From contig NZ_JAGGKV010000018.1 in assembly GCF_017874035.1 (NCBI RefSeq), positions 79,664-143,663 of the forward strand: a stretch of 64,000 nucleotides of DNA, in the 5' to 3' direction. The notes beneath the pieces are model-generated. The model saw only the letters and a program-made list of their open reading frames with translations. It made no database searches and had not been told where the DNA came from. This document shows, piece after piece, positions 53,291 to 62,677 of this stretch; positions within the stretch are counted from its first letter, which is position 1; every line of letters starts with the position of its first letter. The translations under genes were made by a program, and so were the position numbers. This DNA is from Paenibacillus aceris (GTDB lineage Bacteria > Bacillota > Bacilli > Paenibacillales > NBRC-103111).

Positions 53291-54234
53291 GACTTATTCT
53301 CCCTTAGCAGCAGGTATAAGAAGTAAACGCCTCCGACGAAATTGATAATGACCGCAAGCGGTGTGGAGAAGCTGAAGATGCGTTCCATAATCAACTGGCC
53401 TCCTACCAAAGCAATGACGCTAATCAGGATTGAGCCGGGGATCAAATAACGGTGCCGATGCGTCTTCATAAACTGGTAAGAAAGGTTGGCCACAAGGAGA
53501 CCCAGGAAGGTGACCGGACCGACCAATGCCGTCGCAATGGAAACCAGAACTGCAATGATGATCAGCAGCCGTTTCACGACATACTCGTAAGGAACACCGA
53601 GATTCACGGCATGCTCTCTGCCCAGCGAAATGACATCCAAGTATTTCAGGAATCTCAGGCTGTACAGCCCAATCAGAATGCTTGAAATGACTGAAATGAG
53701 CAGCAGTTTGCTGTTGACGTTATTAAAGCTGGCAAAGGAACGGCTCTGCAAAATCGCATATTCATTGGGGTCAATGAGCACTTCCATAAACGTCGTGAAG
53801 CTGCCGAAAAAGGTGCCGAGAATAATGCCGAACAGCAGCAGGAAGTACAAGTTCCGTCTTTCACTTTTAAACAAAAATTTAAAAAGCAGTAAAGCGAAAA
53901 GCGACATCAAGCCAACGGTAATGACAAAATTCATATTCACATTCGCCGATAGCGCGCTCTTCGAGCCAAGCAGAAAAATAACGGTGGTTTGAATGAGCAT
54001 ATACAAAGCATCCAGACCGATAATGCTCGGGGTTAAAATCCGGTTGTTCGTAATCGTCTGAAACAAAATGGTCGAATAAGCAATTGCTGCGCCTGTTAAC
54101 AAGATGCTGATGACCTTGCTGCCTCTTCTAGGGAGGATATAATCCCAATTCCCTCCGGCATTCACCGTTAGGAAAGCGGCTGTAACGCCCAGAGCAACGA
54201 TCGCGAGCAAACTGAGCTTCCATCTAAACGTCAT
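53287..54234 (-). CDS. yclO: FecCD-family iron-siderophore permease (second)
   Basis: 315 residues, about nine membrane helices. It contains the FecCD-type sequence LGREHAVNLGVPYEYV, the predicted ATPase-contact segment. It partners the other permease; both lie between the nitroreductase gene and the ATPase gene. It overlaps the first permease gene by 11 bases and the ATPase by four. Confidence 0.88.
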   Translation of the reverse strand: MTFRWKLSLLAIVALGVTAAFLTVNAGGNWDYILPRRGSKVISILLTGAAIAYSTILFQTITNNRILTPSIIGLDALYMLIQTTVIFLLGSKSALSANVNMNFVITVGLMSLFALLLFKFLFKSERRNLYFLLLFGIILGTFFGSFTTFMEVLIDPNEYAILQSRSFASFNNVNSKLLLISVISSILIGLYSLRFLKYLDVISLGREHAVNLGVPYEYVVKRLLIIIAVLVSIATALVGPVTFLGLLVANLSYQFMKTHRHRYLIPGSILISVIALVGGQLIMERIFSFSTPLAVIINFVGGVYFLYLLLRENKS

Positions 54235-55177
54235 AAGCTTGTCTCCTCAGCAGCAAGTAAATGAAAAGCCCGCTCCCGATCACCCCGACGGTTAAGCCGA
54301 TTGGAATTTCGTAGGGATAGATGAGTACGCGACCCAGAATGTCGCAGAACAGAACGAAAACGGCCCCCAGCAGCGCTGTATGCGGCGCAATCTTCTTCAA
54401 GTTATCCCCTTGATAAATGGATACAATGTTCGGAATAACCAAGCCGAGAAACGGGATAATTCCCACGCTCAAAATGTTAACCGAAGCGACGACTGCGACG
54501 ATAACCAAACCGATGTTGACGACCCGACGGTAATTCAGCCCCAAATTCAACGAGAAATCCTCGCCCATCCCCGCAATCGTGAAACGATTGGCATAGAGAT
54601 AAGCAATGATCAGCGTCGGAATGCTGATGTACAGCAGCTCATAGCGCCCCTTCATCACTGTTGCGAAGTTGCCCTGCAGCCAAGAGGAAATATTTTGGAT
54701 GAGATCAAACTTATACGCGAAAAAGGTGGAAATGGAGGTAATGACACTCCCGAACATGAGGCCTACCAACGGGATAAAAATCGTATCTTTGAACCGAATG
54801 CGGTCCAGAATCTTCATGAATACATAGGTGCCGGCCAATGTAAATACAAAGGCGACCAAGATTTTCTGCAGCGGCGTCGCATCTGCGAACAGCAGCATGG
54901 CCACGAGAATGCCGAGCCTCGCGCAATCCATCGTCCCCGCGGTTGTCGGAGATACGAATTTATTGCGGCTGAGTTGCTGCATGAGCAGCCCGATCACACT
55001 CATGCTCACTCCTGCGATGACAATGCTTATCAGGCGCGGGATCCGGCTTACCAGCAAAATATGGGCTTGATCCTCTGTTAAATGAAACAAATCAAGGGGA
55101 CTTATCCCTTTAACCCCTATAAAAAGCGATGTAATCGAGAAAATAATGAGAGCAATCCCTAAATATCTTTTTTTCAT
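54224..55177 (-). CDS. yclN: FecCD-family iron-siderophore permease (first)
   Basis: 317 residues, about nine membrane helices, start MKKRYLGIALIIFS. FecCD features: LVSRIPRLISIVIAGVSMSV and GMGEDFSLNLGLNYRRV near the coupling loop. It is separated from the nitroreductase gene by three bases. Confidence 0.88.
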   Translation of the reverse strand: MKKRYLGIALIIFSITSLFIGVKGISPLDLFHLTEDQAHILLVSRIPRLISIVIAGVSMSVIGLLMQQLSRNKFVSPTTAGTMDCARLGILVAMLLFADATPLQKILVAFVFTLAGTYVFMKILDRIRFKDTIFIPLVGLMFGSVITSISTFFAYKFDLIQNISSWLQGNFATVMKGRYELLYISIPTLIIAYLYANRFTIAGMGEDFSLNLGLNYRRVVNIGLVIVAVVASVNILSVGIIPFLGLVIPNIVSIYQGDNLKKIAPHTALLGAVFVLFCDILGRVLIYPYEIPIGLTVGVIGSGLFIYLLLRRQAYDV

Positions 55178-55180
55178 AGC

Positions 55181-55741
55181 CTATTCTATGACTGTCAGAC
55201 GTTCACCGGCGGGAATGCGCTCCTGTGCGGAGAGAATTCTGCCAGGATATCCAGTATGCAGACTGCCGATGATTCGCTCGCCCGGCTTCACTCCGAAAGC
55301 TTCCCTGAACGCCTCCACCTTCAGCAGCGGATAGGTTTCCCACACCATACCAATGCCCTTCTCCCACGCCAGCAAGCTGAAATTGTGAATCAGGCATGCA
55401 GCCGAGGCATAATCCTCTTCCGCGATGGTGGGGTTCGCATTTACCTGCAGAACGACCGCGATGAACATCGGGACGGACATGAACTTGTTATACAGTTTTT
55501 GTCCGATCTCCTTCGCTTTCTCCGGGTCCGGCTCGTTAGCCTCCCTGAACTTGCGAACGATCTCCGCCAGCTTTTGGCGGCCTTCCCCCAGAATAATGAC
55601 AAAGCGCCACGGCTGCGTCATCCGGTGATTAGGCACCCAGACGGCTGTATCCAGAAGCTCGGTGACGAACTCTACGGAGAGTGGTCTATCTTCAAATTGA
55701 TGAACGGAACGCCGTTCTCTAATGAGTTTTGTTAGCTCCAT
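55181..55741 (-). CDS. Nitroreductase-family protein
   Basis: 186 residues from the ATG at 55741 (MELTKLIRERRSVHQF), just after GGAGGG. The FMN-binding RERRSV and PNHRMTQPWRFVIILG segments, and GMVWETYPLLK, are typical. It leads the iron-uptake operon, with a Fur-like box upstream. In such a place it may reduce iron-siderophore complexes or flavins, an inference from context only. Confidence 0.85.
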   Translation of the reverse strand: MELTKLIRERRSVHQFEDRPLSVEFVTELLDTAVWVPNHRMTQPWRFVIILGEGRQKLAEIVRKFREANEPDPEKAKEIGQKLYNKFMSVPMFIAVVLQVNANPTIAEEDYASAACLIHNFSLLAWEKGIGMVWETYPLLKVEAFREAFGVKPGERIIGSLHTGYPGRILSAQERIPAGERLTVIE

Positions 55742-55779
55742 ATACCCTCCAATTCTGTCTTCCCGATCCCCTCTTAGAG

Positions 55780-55794
55780 TGAGAATCGTTATCA
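55780..55794 (-). promoter_or_regulatory. Fur box upstream of the iron-uptake operon
   Basis: TGAGAATCGTTATCA matches the 7-1-7 Fur consensus TGATAATNATTATCA at all but two fixed positions. It lies 40 bases before the nitroreductase ATG. No confident promoter boxes were seen around it. Confidence 0.7.
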
Positions 55795-55870
55795 ACGTTT
55801 CCTATTTTTGCATGATTGCCGGTTCGCGTGAATGGAATTTCCTGTTTTCGGGATGGATTTTTTGTCACCG

Positions 55871-57463
55871 TCATGATTTGGACAATAAATGATACATGGT
55901 CTCATCAATTAAGCTGTCATGCATCGTGGCGTTATACATCAGCAGTCCCTGGTGACGGATAAATATGATTTGCTGCTGTCTGCTGCTGTGCGTTTGTTTC
56001 AGGCGCCTCCAGGCTGCCTCCAGATTAAGACAATACTCGTTCGGATACATGGTTGAGACGAAGAACAGCACATTATCACAGTCCCATGAGGCAACCTCAT
56101 GGAGAGAAAATGTATCGAGAAAAGACACCTCTTCGGCAGGCTTTGGCGGCGTTATTTTTAATTCATCATAAAATAAATCCCTCATCTTCTTACGCGTTAA
56201 GCCGTATACCCGATAATGCTTTTCTTGCGCGCTTACGAGCAGAAAAGGCTTGCCGCCAAGCCGTTCCCGAATGTGCTCCCGGGCATTTTCCACCTTCATG
56301 TCAAAATACGTAAGCCAGCGCTGAGCTACACTGGACAAACCAAAAACTCTGCTGATGATCAGCAGCGTTTCCTTCCAGCTGTAATCGCGCCAGTGAATGA
56401 CGGTGACTGGAGCTATATGGGAAAGGGATGCCAACAGTTCTTCTGGAAGAGGACCGCATAGTATTACGTCAGGGTGGCAGTTCCGGATTTGTTCCATATA
56501 CGGCGTCAGATCCGGCTCCAAGAACCAGTCTTTATGCAAGCTCACCTTCGGCGTTATCCCAAGCACAGACAAATTCCCATGAAAAATAGCACTTAAATTT
56601 GCAACGCGAACTTGAGCATTCTTGATATAATCTGAGGGGGATAATCCCATATGCTTCTTAAAAAGTCGGCTGAAATACAGTTCGTCGGAATACCCAACCG
56701 TATGGGCTACCTCAGCAACTGACGAAGGAGAGCTGCCTAACAAGCCCAGTGAACGATTCAGACGTGTGGTCGTCACAAATTTATGCGGACTTAAGCCGGT
56801 AATCCCTCGGAACGCTTGATAGAACTTTCGGCTTGAGCCGGAAAGACGCGCCATTTCTTCTACATCAATCGTTTGATTATAGTGCTCCAGCAGGTACTGC
56901 TTCGCCTGATCCACATACTCCACGAGATCATCGTCCACACTTTTGGGACTTTGCAAAAATGTCGTAAACGCCGCAGCGATTTTGTAAAGATGCGACTGCA
57001 GCTGATAATAAAGCGCCGTATCCGGCTGTCCGCAGTCACTTAGAAATTCCGGGATCCAGTGGAAAATGTGCGGCATACGAAAGCTATACAGCTGCAGTTC
57101 ATCCTGCTTTAGAAAATCATCCGATCCCTTGTGGGGAATTCGTGGAGCCAAATGCAATTGGGAAGGCTCTGCGCCGCCCAGAATTTGAAATCGAATCCAT
57201 ATGACACGCGCATGGTGGTGCCCGTTATTCTTCAACAAGCAGCGACAGTTCGGCGGAACGAAGAACAACTCCCCCGTCAGCACTTTGGCGGTTCGCCGGT
57301 GCGTCTGATCTTCCAGCGTTACCCGCAGCACTTCATCCATCATATAACCGAAGGCATAATGAGTCTGCCCCGCAAATTCCTGTGTCGATTGACTGCCGAT
57401 ATGCCGTTCATCTGTGCCTAAATAATGGAGGGCATGGGCACCGGCAGATAGGGTCATTATCAT
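55871..57463 (-). CDS. AraC-type regulator fused to an iron-siderophore-binding domain (Btr-like)
   Basis: 530 residues from the ATG at 57463, nine bases after AAGGAT. Residues about 1-150 resemble an AraC arm, about 180-285 the two HTH units (TIDVEEMARLSGSSRKFYQA and ELYFSRLFKKHMGLSPSDYI), and about 295-530 a TroA/FhuD-like domain (LSVLGITPKVSLHKDWF, DVILCGPLPEELLASL). Btr of Bacillus subtilis has the same layout and activates siderophore uptake when loaded with its ligand. It lies upstream of, and reads in the same direction as, the iron-uptake operon, separated by the operon's Fur box. It has its own Fur-regulated promoter. Confidence 0.88.
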   Translation of the reverse strand: MIMTLSAGAHALHYLGTDERHIGSQSTQEFAGQTHYAFGYMMDEVLRVTLEDQTHRRTAKVLTGELFFVPPNCRCLLKNNGHHHARVIWIRFQILGGAEPSQLHLAPRIPHKGSDDFLKQDELQLYSFRMPHIFHWIPEFLSDCGQPDTALYYQLQSHLYKIAAAFTTFLQSPKSVDDDLVEYVDQAKQYLLEHYNQTIDVEEMARLSGSSRKFYQAFRGITGLSPHKFVTTTRLNRSLGLLGSSPSSVAEVAHTVGYSDELYFSRLFKKHMGLSPSDYIKNAQVRVANLSAIFHGNLSVLGITPKVSLHKDWFLEPDLTPYMEQIRNCHPDVILCGPLPEELLASLSHIAPVTVIHWRDYSWKETLLIISRVFGLSSVAQRWLTYFDMKVENAREHIRERLGGKPFLLVSAQEKHYRVYGLTRKKMRDLFYDELKITPPKPAEEVSFLDTFSLHEVASWDCDNVLFFVSTMYPNEYCLNLEAAWRRLKQTHSSRQQQIIFIRHQGLLMYNATMHDSLIDETMYHLLSKS

Positions 57464-57499
57464 TGGAATCACATCCTTGCTTTCAATCTATGTCCCTTT

Positions 57500-57529
57500 A
57501 TCATATTTGATAATGATTCTCATTGTCAA
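57500..57529 (-). promoter_or_regulatory. Promoter with internal Fur box upstream of the AraC regulator
   Basis: Minus strand TTGACA (57524-57529), 18-base spacer, TATGAT (57500-57505). The spacer contains TGATAATGATTCTCA (57508-57522 on the plus strand), one mismatch from the Fur consensus. Fur would block polymerase directly. Confidence 0.8.
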
Positions 57530-57540
57530 ACGAACAGGAA

Positions 57541-57574
57541 AAAGCCTCCGCCCATTCGTTCAGGCGGAGGCTTT
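57541..57574. terminator. Bidirectional terminator upstream of the AraC gene and after the CAP gene
   Basis: Twelve-base perfect arms AAAGCCTCCGCC (57541-57552) and GGCGGAGGCTTT (57563-57574). It follows the stop of the CAP-domain gene on the minus strand, with T-rich sequence after it. Confidence 0.85.
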
Positions 57575-57584
57575 AAGGCCAAGT

Positions 57585-58385
57585 CTATTTCCCAATGAAC
57601 TGCTGCGTGAACATTTTACCGCAGGGTCCCCCATTTACAATACCGATCCCAATGTGAGTGTAATCTTTGCTTAGAATGTTCGCCTTATGCCCAGGCGAAT
57701 TCATCAACGCCTCATGAGCCGCTTGAACCGATTGATTGCAAGCGATATTTTCTCCCGCTGCGTTGTAGGTGATACCGAATTTCTCCATCATATCAAATGG
57801 TGAACCATACGTCGGCGAATCGTGAGAGAAATATTTGTTATCGACCATATCTTGGCTTTTGAGCCTTGCCGTTTTGATCAACTCGGCATCGACAGCCAGC
57901 GCAGCCAGTCCCACAGCGGCACGCTCTTTGTTCACCAAATCCAGCATTTGCTGTTCCTCTGCCGTTAACCCCGATGTCGGAGGAACCTGCGGTGCCGGCG
58001 TTGGCTCAGGCTGCGATGGTGGCGGTTCGGATGGCGCCGGCTCGGATGGCGGTGGTGTCGGAGCCGGTGGTGGCGCCGGTTTTTTGGGGATTTTCAAATT
58101 CCCATAGGCCCATAGAATGGACTGCAACGTTTGATCATCGACATTTCCGGTTACCGGAAGGCCGTATCTGCTTTGAAACGCTTTAACACCCGATTGTGTT
58201 TGGTTACCATAATATCCTGTAATAGGTCCGCTATAGTAACCCAGAGATTTCAGCATCCCTTGAACCGCATAAACATCCGGCCCCTTAGCCCCTTTTCCAT
58301 AGGCAAAAGCGGTCGTTGAGGTCGAGCAGAACAAGGCGATACAGATTAGTACGATCCAGACATGCTTTTTCCTGCCATGAAACAT
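57585..58385 (-). CDS. Secreted CAP-domain protein with peptidoglycan-binding domain
   Basis: 266 residues. Signal peptide (about 1-28, ending FAYG), peptidoglycan-binding_1 domain (about 30-92, GPDVYAVQGMLKSLGYYSGP), a Pro/Ser/Glu-rich linker and a C-terminal CAP/SCP domain (about 140-266). CAP landmarks: YFSHDSPTYGSPFDMM, AGENIACN and MNSPGHKANIL. The family resembles YkwD-type spore or wall proteins; no enzymatic role is known. The leader has a conserved-looking fold (see the separate entry). Confidence 0.9.
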   Translation of the reverse strand: MFHGRKKHVWIVLICIALFCSTSTTAFAYGKGAKGPDVYAVQGMLKSLGYYSGPITGYYGNQTQSGVKAFQSRYGLPVTGNVDDQTLQSILWAYGNLKIPKKPAPPPAPTPPPSEPAPSEPPPSQPEPTPAPQVPPTSGLTAEEQQMLDLVNKERAAVGLAALAVDAELIKTARLKSQDMVDNKYFSHDSPTYGSPFDMMEKFGITYNAAGENIACNQSVQAAHEALMNSPGHKANILSKDYTHIGIGIVNGGPCGKMFTQQFIGK

Positions 58386-58397
58386 GCGTTTACGTTC

Positions 58398-58455
58398 ACT
58401 CCCCGTCGTCGTCAGTATCGTTCGCCCGACATGGGCGATAGCCCTTAGAGTGACC
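58398..58455 (-). promoter_or_regulatory. Structured leader of the CAP-domain gene
   Basis: On the minus strand TCACTC (58449-58454) and GAGTGA (58398-58403) can pair around an inner TCGCCC/GGGCGA hairpin (58422-58439). It does not match the c-di-AMP or c-di-GMP riboswitch cores that I know, although wall hydrolase genes often carry the former. Confidence 0.35.
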
Positions 58456-58535
58456 TGTTTTTTTGGATTTTATCCATTTATGTGAAAAAAAGTAATCTAA
58501 CCCTTACTTCTTCATATGTCTCAAGCCATAGTCGT

Positions 58536-59245
58536 TTATTTTTTGGCTACTCTGCCTTCCAAGAGTGAAGCTACGACTCGATCCGGTCGTTCTGTACTTT
58601 GCACCTGGGGAAATGGTGACATGAAATTATCTTCAATGAGCTGTTCAATATATCCGGAATCAAGCGGATCATCGATCTTGATACTCCCAATTCTGCGTTT
58701 CACTTCATTCACCAAGTTCGGATCGGCAATGCCCTCCACATACGAAATGACCAAGTTTTTCTTGTTCCGTTCTCCGACTTGGCATTTCAACATTCGCAGA
58801 TTCGGGTCGGTAGCCCTCGTGCGCAAAAGGGAGATATTTTCGTCCAATGAATTGACAAAACCGATCTTGTGGGTCCACGTACGAGCGCTTCCGAAGCTGG
58901 TTCTTCGAAATTCTGCGGAGAAGTAGATTCGGTTCCGAGGATCAAACCGCCGGAAATGCCATCTATGAGCAAACTGTTGACCCTCTAACACTCTCTCAAT
59001 GACCTGATAGATATATAAACGATTGCGGCGTGCATATCTGTACTTCCGATATTAAATTTTCTGATGGAAAAGTCCGAGTTACCACCTAGATGATCGGTTA
59101 AGTCAAAATTTGAATTTAAGTTTTCAACCAAATTGTCGGGCGGCGGCCAATCCTTCCAAAGCTTTTGATCTGGAGCTGAATCGGGACTACTCGCTGACAT
59201 TGTCTTGTAGAGAAATTCCAATATCATACGCCACATATTCATCAC
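58536..59245 (-). pseudogene. Decayed gerA-family spore germination gene (N-terminal part)
   Basis: Three frame segments join into one GerAA/GerKA N-terminal domain. The first (59245-58985) carries the opening (SIRKFNIG...HAAIVYI) and ends in TAG. The same frame continues after the stop with LLIDGISGGLILG and EALVRGP, but about 30 family residues between are missing. Then a frameshift near 58865 leads to GFVNSLDENISLLRTR, DPNLRML, VEGIADPNLVNEVKRR, SGYIEQLIED and ERPDRVVASLLEGRV. It stops at AKK, just before the membrane part. It cannot give a working germinant receptor. Confidence 0.85.
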
Positions 59246-59470
59246 CTCTGATGATATTATGCATAGTTAGAATATTTTCCATGTATGATTTTGAAAATGG
59301 TAATCACGGACAATGAATTCGACACTATCCGACAAATCCAACGTGGAAATTAGCTTATGTGATAAATTTCGAAAAAAACAGCATTCTCTTTGAACTGCTA
59401 TTCGTAGATCAGAGTCTAAAAAGTACTGTTTCAGGAATTCAGGAATTGATACATTGGGGGACCTAACAAC

Positions 59471-61555
59471 ATGAAGGAAATCAAACAAGTTCATCGGCGC
59501 TATATGCCTGGATTGGATGGCATCAGGGCGCTGGCGGTCCTTGCTGTAATTGCCTATCATCTCAACTGGAGATGGGCCTCAGGGGGATTTTTAGGAGTAA
59601 GTGTATTTTTTGTACTCTCCGGTTACCTTATTACGGATATGCTGCTGGAAGAGCGCAAAAATAAACATCGTATCGATCTGAAAACATTTTGGATACGCCG
59701 CATCCGCAGATTGCTTCCAGCCATGCTGTCGATGATCGTTGCTGTCGCCGTTTTTCTGGCGATTACGAATATCACCCGTTTAATCTCCATTCAGGGGGAT
59801 ATATGGTCAGCGTTAACCTATACCAGCAACTGGTACAACATTTTTCACCAAGTCTCTTATTTTGAGAGCTTCGGACCTCCTTCGCCTTTCGGGCATCTTT
59901 GGTCGCTTGCCATTGAGGAGCAATTTTATTTATTATGGCCTCTGCTTGTCATCGGCCTCAGTCGCTTCTTCAGCCCAACTCGCGGTAAATTTGTTTTACT
60001 CACACTCGCTGGAGCCATCCTTTCTTTCATCTCCATGGTGATTTTATATGAACCTGGCACTGACCCTAGCCGGGTATATTATGGAACGGATACAAGAGCG
60101 TTCGGCCTCTTAATCGGTGCGTCCCTTGCTTTTATATGGCCCAGCAGTAAACTTGCCGACCCGAACTTACGCAAAAATAGTTCATGGCTAGATATGACGG
60201 GTGCAGTTGGACTGATGGTTGTCATCTACATGTTCATTCGGACCGGGGAATACGATCAATCATTGTACACCGGTGGTATGCTTGTACTTTCATTCGCATC
60301 TACTTTCGTTATTGCTGCGGCAGCAAGCCCATCTAGCTTTGTTAGCACAATCTTAGGTTGGAAGCCTCTACGCTGGATCGGCGTAAGGTCTTACTCCATT
60401 TATCTCTGGCACTATCCTGTGATCCTATTAACGAATCCGGCGAATCCGAATACGGATACAAGCTACTTTGTCCAATTCATTCAGTTGACACTAAGTATCG
60501 GACTCGCCGCCTTGTCCTACTCCCTCGTTGAAAACCCTTTTAGAAGTGGCAATTGGCACATTTGGACCAAAATTCCCGGGTTTTGTTTGAAGGGGATTGC
60601 AGCTCTGTTTCAATTTAGATTCTTAATGAAGCTTTCACCGCTTGTCATTCTCGTATTGATCTGCGCTTCTTACCTGTTTAATCGGACAAGCACGGAAGTA
60701 ACTCTCCATTCCCAAAGTCTGATGAACTCTGCTGCGGTTTCTTCGCCTGCCGTTCAATCGCCTGAATTAACTAGCGCTGTCCTGACATCTTCGACTGAAG
60801 TTGAGAAAGCGCCAGATTCGATAGACGTTGTACCGACATCACCTCCAAAAGGTAAGAATTCGCCTGTTTTGACAAGCCCTGTCCCGGCATCTTCTCCCGA
60901 AGGCAAAAATTCACCTGTTATGACGGTTCCTGTTCCGGCGGCATCACCTAATGCTCAGATTACACCTGAACAGACACCAGCTGTTCCAAGTGCATCAAAT
61001 ACGGACAGAATATCACAGAGCGAGAAAAAAACCGCCTCGGAGAACACATCTGGCACTTATAAACTGGTTTCATTAACCCAAAGTGTTACAGCTATCGGGG
61101 ATTCCGTTATGCTGGGTGCCGCTCCGGTTTTAGAGAAGATGATTGCAGGAATTGTCGTAGACGGGAAAGTCAGTCGGCAGTTGTCGCAAGCTCCTGATAT
61201 GATAAAGCAATTCAAAACCGATAAGACATTAAGTGGGATTGTCGTCATTCATCTAGGAACGAACGGGCCGTTTACGTCGGAACAGCTTGATAAGCTCCTC
61301 GAGGCGATTGGCGAGGACCGGAAGATTATTCTCATCAATACACGTGTACCTCGAAAATGGCAAGATACGGTCAATGATGCTTTAGCAGCTGCAAGCAAGA
61401 AGCATGCGAATGTCAAACTGGCCGATTGGTATTCATTGAGTGAGGATAAGTCAGACTGGTTTGTCAGCGATGGCGTTCATTTGACAACCAAAGGAGCCGA
61501 AGCTTACTCCAAACTTATTCTTGCTTCTGTTTCATCTATGCGAAAAACAGCTTGA
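59471..61555 (+). CDS. oatA: Membrane acyltransferase with C-terminal SGNH domain (OatA-like)
   Basis: 694 residues. The first 350 are an acyltransferase-3 domain with about ten membrane helices (GLDGIRALAVLAVIAYH, VFFVLSGYLITDMLL, GHLWSLAIEEQFYLLWP). A Ser/Pro/Thr linker of about 110 residues contains near-repeats such as GKNSPV. The SGNH domain (from about 535) has AIGDSVMLGAA, HLGTNGP and SDGVHLTTKG with the catalytic Ser, Asp and His. Family members O-acetylate muramic acid and protect against lysozyme; that is inferred here. TGGGGG lies about ten bases before the ATG. Confidence 0.9.
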   Translation: MKEIKQVHRRYMPGLDGIRALAVLAVIAYHLNWRWASGGFLGVSVFFVLSGYLITDMLLEERKNKHRIDLKTFWIRRIRRLLPAMLSMIVAVAVFLAITNITRLISIQGDIWSALTYTSNWYNIFHQVSYFESFGPPSPFGHLWSLAIEEQFYLLWPLLVIGLSRFFSPTRGKFVLLTLAGAILSFISMVILYEPGTDPSRVYYGTDTRAFGLLIGASLAFIWPSSKLADPNLRKNSSWLDMTGAVGLMVVIYMFIRTGEYDQSLYTGGMLVLSFASTFVIAAAASPSSFVSTILGWKPLRWIGVRSYSIYLWHYPVILLTNPANPNTDTSYFVQFIQLTLSIGLAALSYSLVENPFRSGNWHIWTKIPGFCLKGIAALFQFRFLMKLSPLVILVLICASYLFNRTSTEVTLHSQSLMNSAAVSSPAVQSPELTSAVLTSSTEVEKAPDSIDVVPTSPPKGKNSPVLTSPVPASSPEGKNSPVMTVPVPAASPNAQITPEQTPAVPSASNTDRISQSEKKTASENTSGTYKLVSLTQSVTAIGDSVMLGAAPVLEKMIAGIVVDGKVSRQLSQAPDMIKQFKTDKTLSGIVVIHLGTNGPFTSEQLDKLLEAIGEDRKIILINTRVPRKWQDTVNDALAAASKKHANVKLADWYSLSEDKSDWFVSDGVHLTTKGAEAYSKLILASVSSMRKTA

Positions 61556-61855
61556 TGTTGTTTCGCAAAAATATTAACACTAAAAGGACCCTTAATGCTG
61601 ATTATTAAAACATAATTACTAATTTTAATGACAAAGAGGTATTGCTGCCTCATTCTTCATTGTTTCATTGATTTTTCTACTTACTGGACTAACGACTAGG
61701 GCTTTTCGATTTTCAGTCTTCGTAACATAAGCAACAAATTGGTTGAACTGGATTGACTAGTTTCGACCTCTTAAATACCTCACTGGTGGCACAATCATTA
61801 AGGAAGTACGGTTATTATGAAGAAAAATATTCATAGTAATAGGTAATTTGGAACT
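61556..61855. other. AT-rich intergenic region
   Basis: Nothing certain. A short open minus-strand frame of 43 codons (61625-61756) without its own start reads like protein (FNQFVAYVTKTENRKALVVS) and may be a gene remnant, but no family is recognised. Confidence 0.3.
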
Positions 61856-61861
61856 GTGGTT

Positions 61862-62308
61862 ATGCTCGAATCCAAGCTACAATTAGATTATCCAAAAAAA
61901 GTAAAGAAATGGATGATCCCGATGATCACAAAAATAGCTAAAGGTTTTAGTACGATTATACTTCTATATGTTTTATTCTTAAGTTTCTTAGTATTCGCTA
62001 ATCCTTTTGTTTTGTTGAAGGAGTTTTCCGCTTCAATAGGCTTAACAGAAAAGGTTAAGATGAAGGCGATCACCACAGCTGATAGTGAAAAATGGGACAG
62101 CTTGATTCGTGAAGAAACGAGTAAAGGGACGGTTTCAGCAGAAAAATTGAAAGAACTTCATAGTAAGGTTGAGAATGAGGCTCAAAGCTATACATATCGT
62201 TATAAAATTAATTACTATGCATACTTCAGATATTTGGTCGTCGGCGCTCTATTCCTAAAATGGGCACAAAGCTTAACGCTCAAACTCGCTCATGCCAGAC
62301 GTGAATAA
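61862..62308 (+). CDS. Uncharacterised membrane protein with two helices
   Basis: 148 residues if it starts at the ATG at 61862; a GTG at 61856 is also in frame, with no clear ribosome binding site for either. One membrane helix at about residues 22-45 (STIILLYVLFLSFLVFANPF) and a second near 122-140 (YLVVGALFLKWAQ) bracket a charged outer or inner loop of about 75 residues. AT-rich compared with the upstream genes. No function recognised. Confidence 0.55.
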   Translation: MLESKLQLDYPKKVKKWMIPMITKIAKGFSTIILLYVLFLSFLVFANPFVLLKEFSASIGLTEKVKMKAITTADSEKWDSLIREETSKGTVSAEKLKELHSKVENEAQSYTYRYKINYYAYFRYLVVGALFLKWAQSLTLKLAHARRE

Positions 62309-62422
62309 ACTAACGATTAAACGCCTTGCCTAAAGCTTGGAACTAGGAAAGCGTAACGTGGTTCCGCTAATGTGTAATACAAATAATTTCACATTAAGCT
62401 GCCCGTTACTTCAACAGACAAA

Positions 62423-62450
62423 GGCAGCCGAACGTGTGTCGGCTGCCTTC
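62423..62450 (+). terminator. Terminator-like hairpin
   Basis: AAGGCAGCCGA and TCGGCTGCCTT form an 11-base perfect stem with a short loop, about 110 bases after the membrane protein gene. T run is weak. Confidence 0.6.
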
Positions 62451-62550
62451 ATGTCGTGATTAAACTATAGTGTCCCGTTAGTACCGTTGTATATCTAAGC
62501 ACAAAGTAAGATTTGACCATAATTTCACATCGGTATTTAAACACAAACAG

Positions 62551-62579
62551 CCACTCGGAACAATAGAGTGGTTTTTTGT
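62551..62579 (+). terminator. Terminator-like hairpin
   Basis: CCACTC and GAGTGG with a nine-base loop followed by TTTTTTG. Confidence 0.65.
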
Positions 62580-62677
62580 ATAGTTGAATTCACACTTTTT
62601 GTTTAATTTCTTTTTTAAAAACAAAAGTGATAAATCCTTTCTAATTGGACAATCTAATTTTCAGAGGTGACAGAGCT

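Larger units (their letters stand above)
62309..62677. other. Intergenic region with two terminator-like hairpins
   Basis: No gene seen. It holds the two hairpins listed next, and an AT-rich stretch before the DUF3231 gene. Confidence 0.5.

Noticed and set aside
59267..59560. A 97-codon minus-strand frame upstream of the acyltransferase gene
   Set aside because: It overlaps the start of the acyltransferase gene on the other strand, lacks motifs and has no ribosome binding site.
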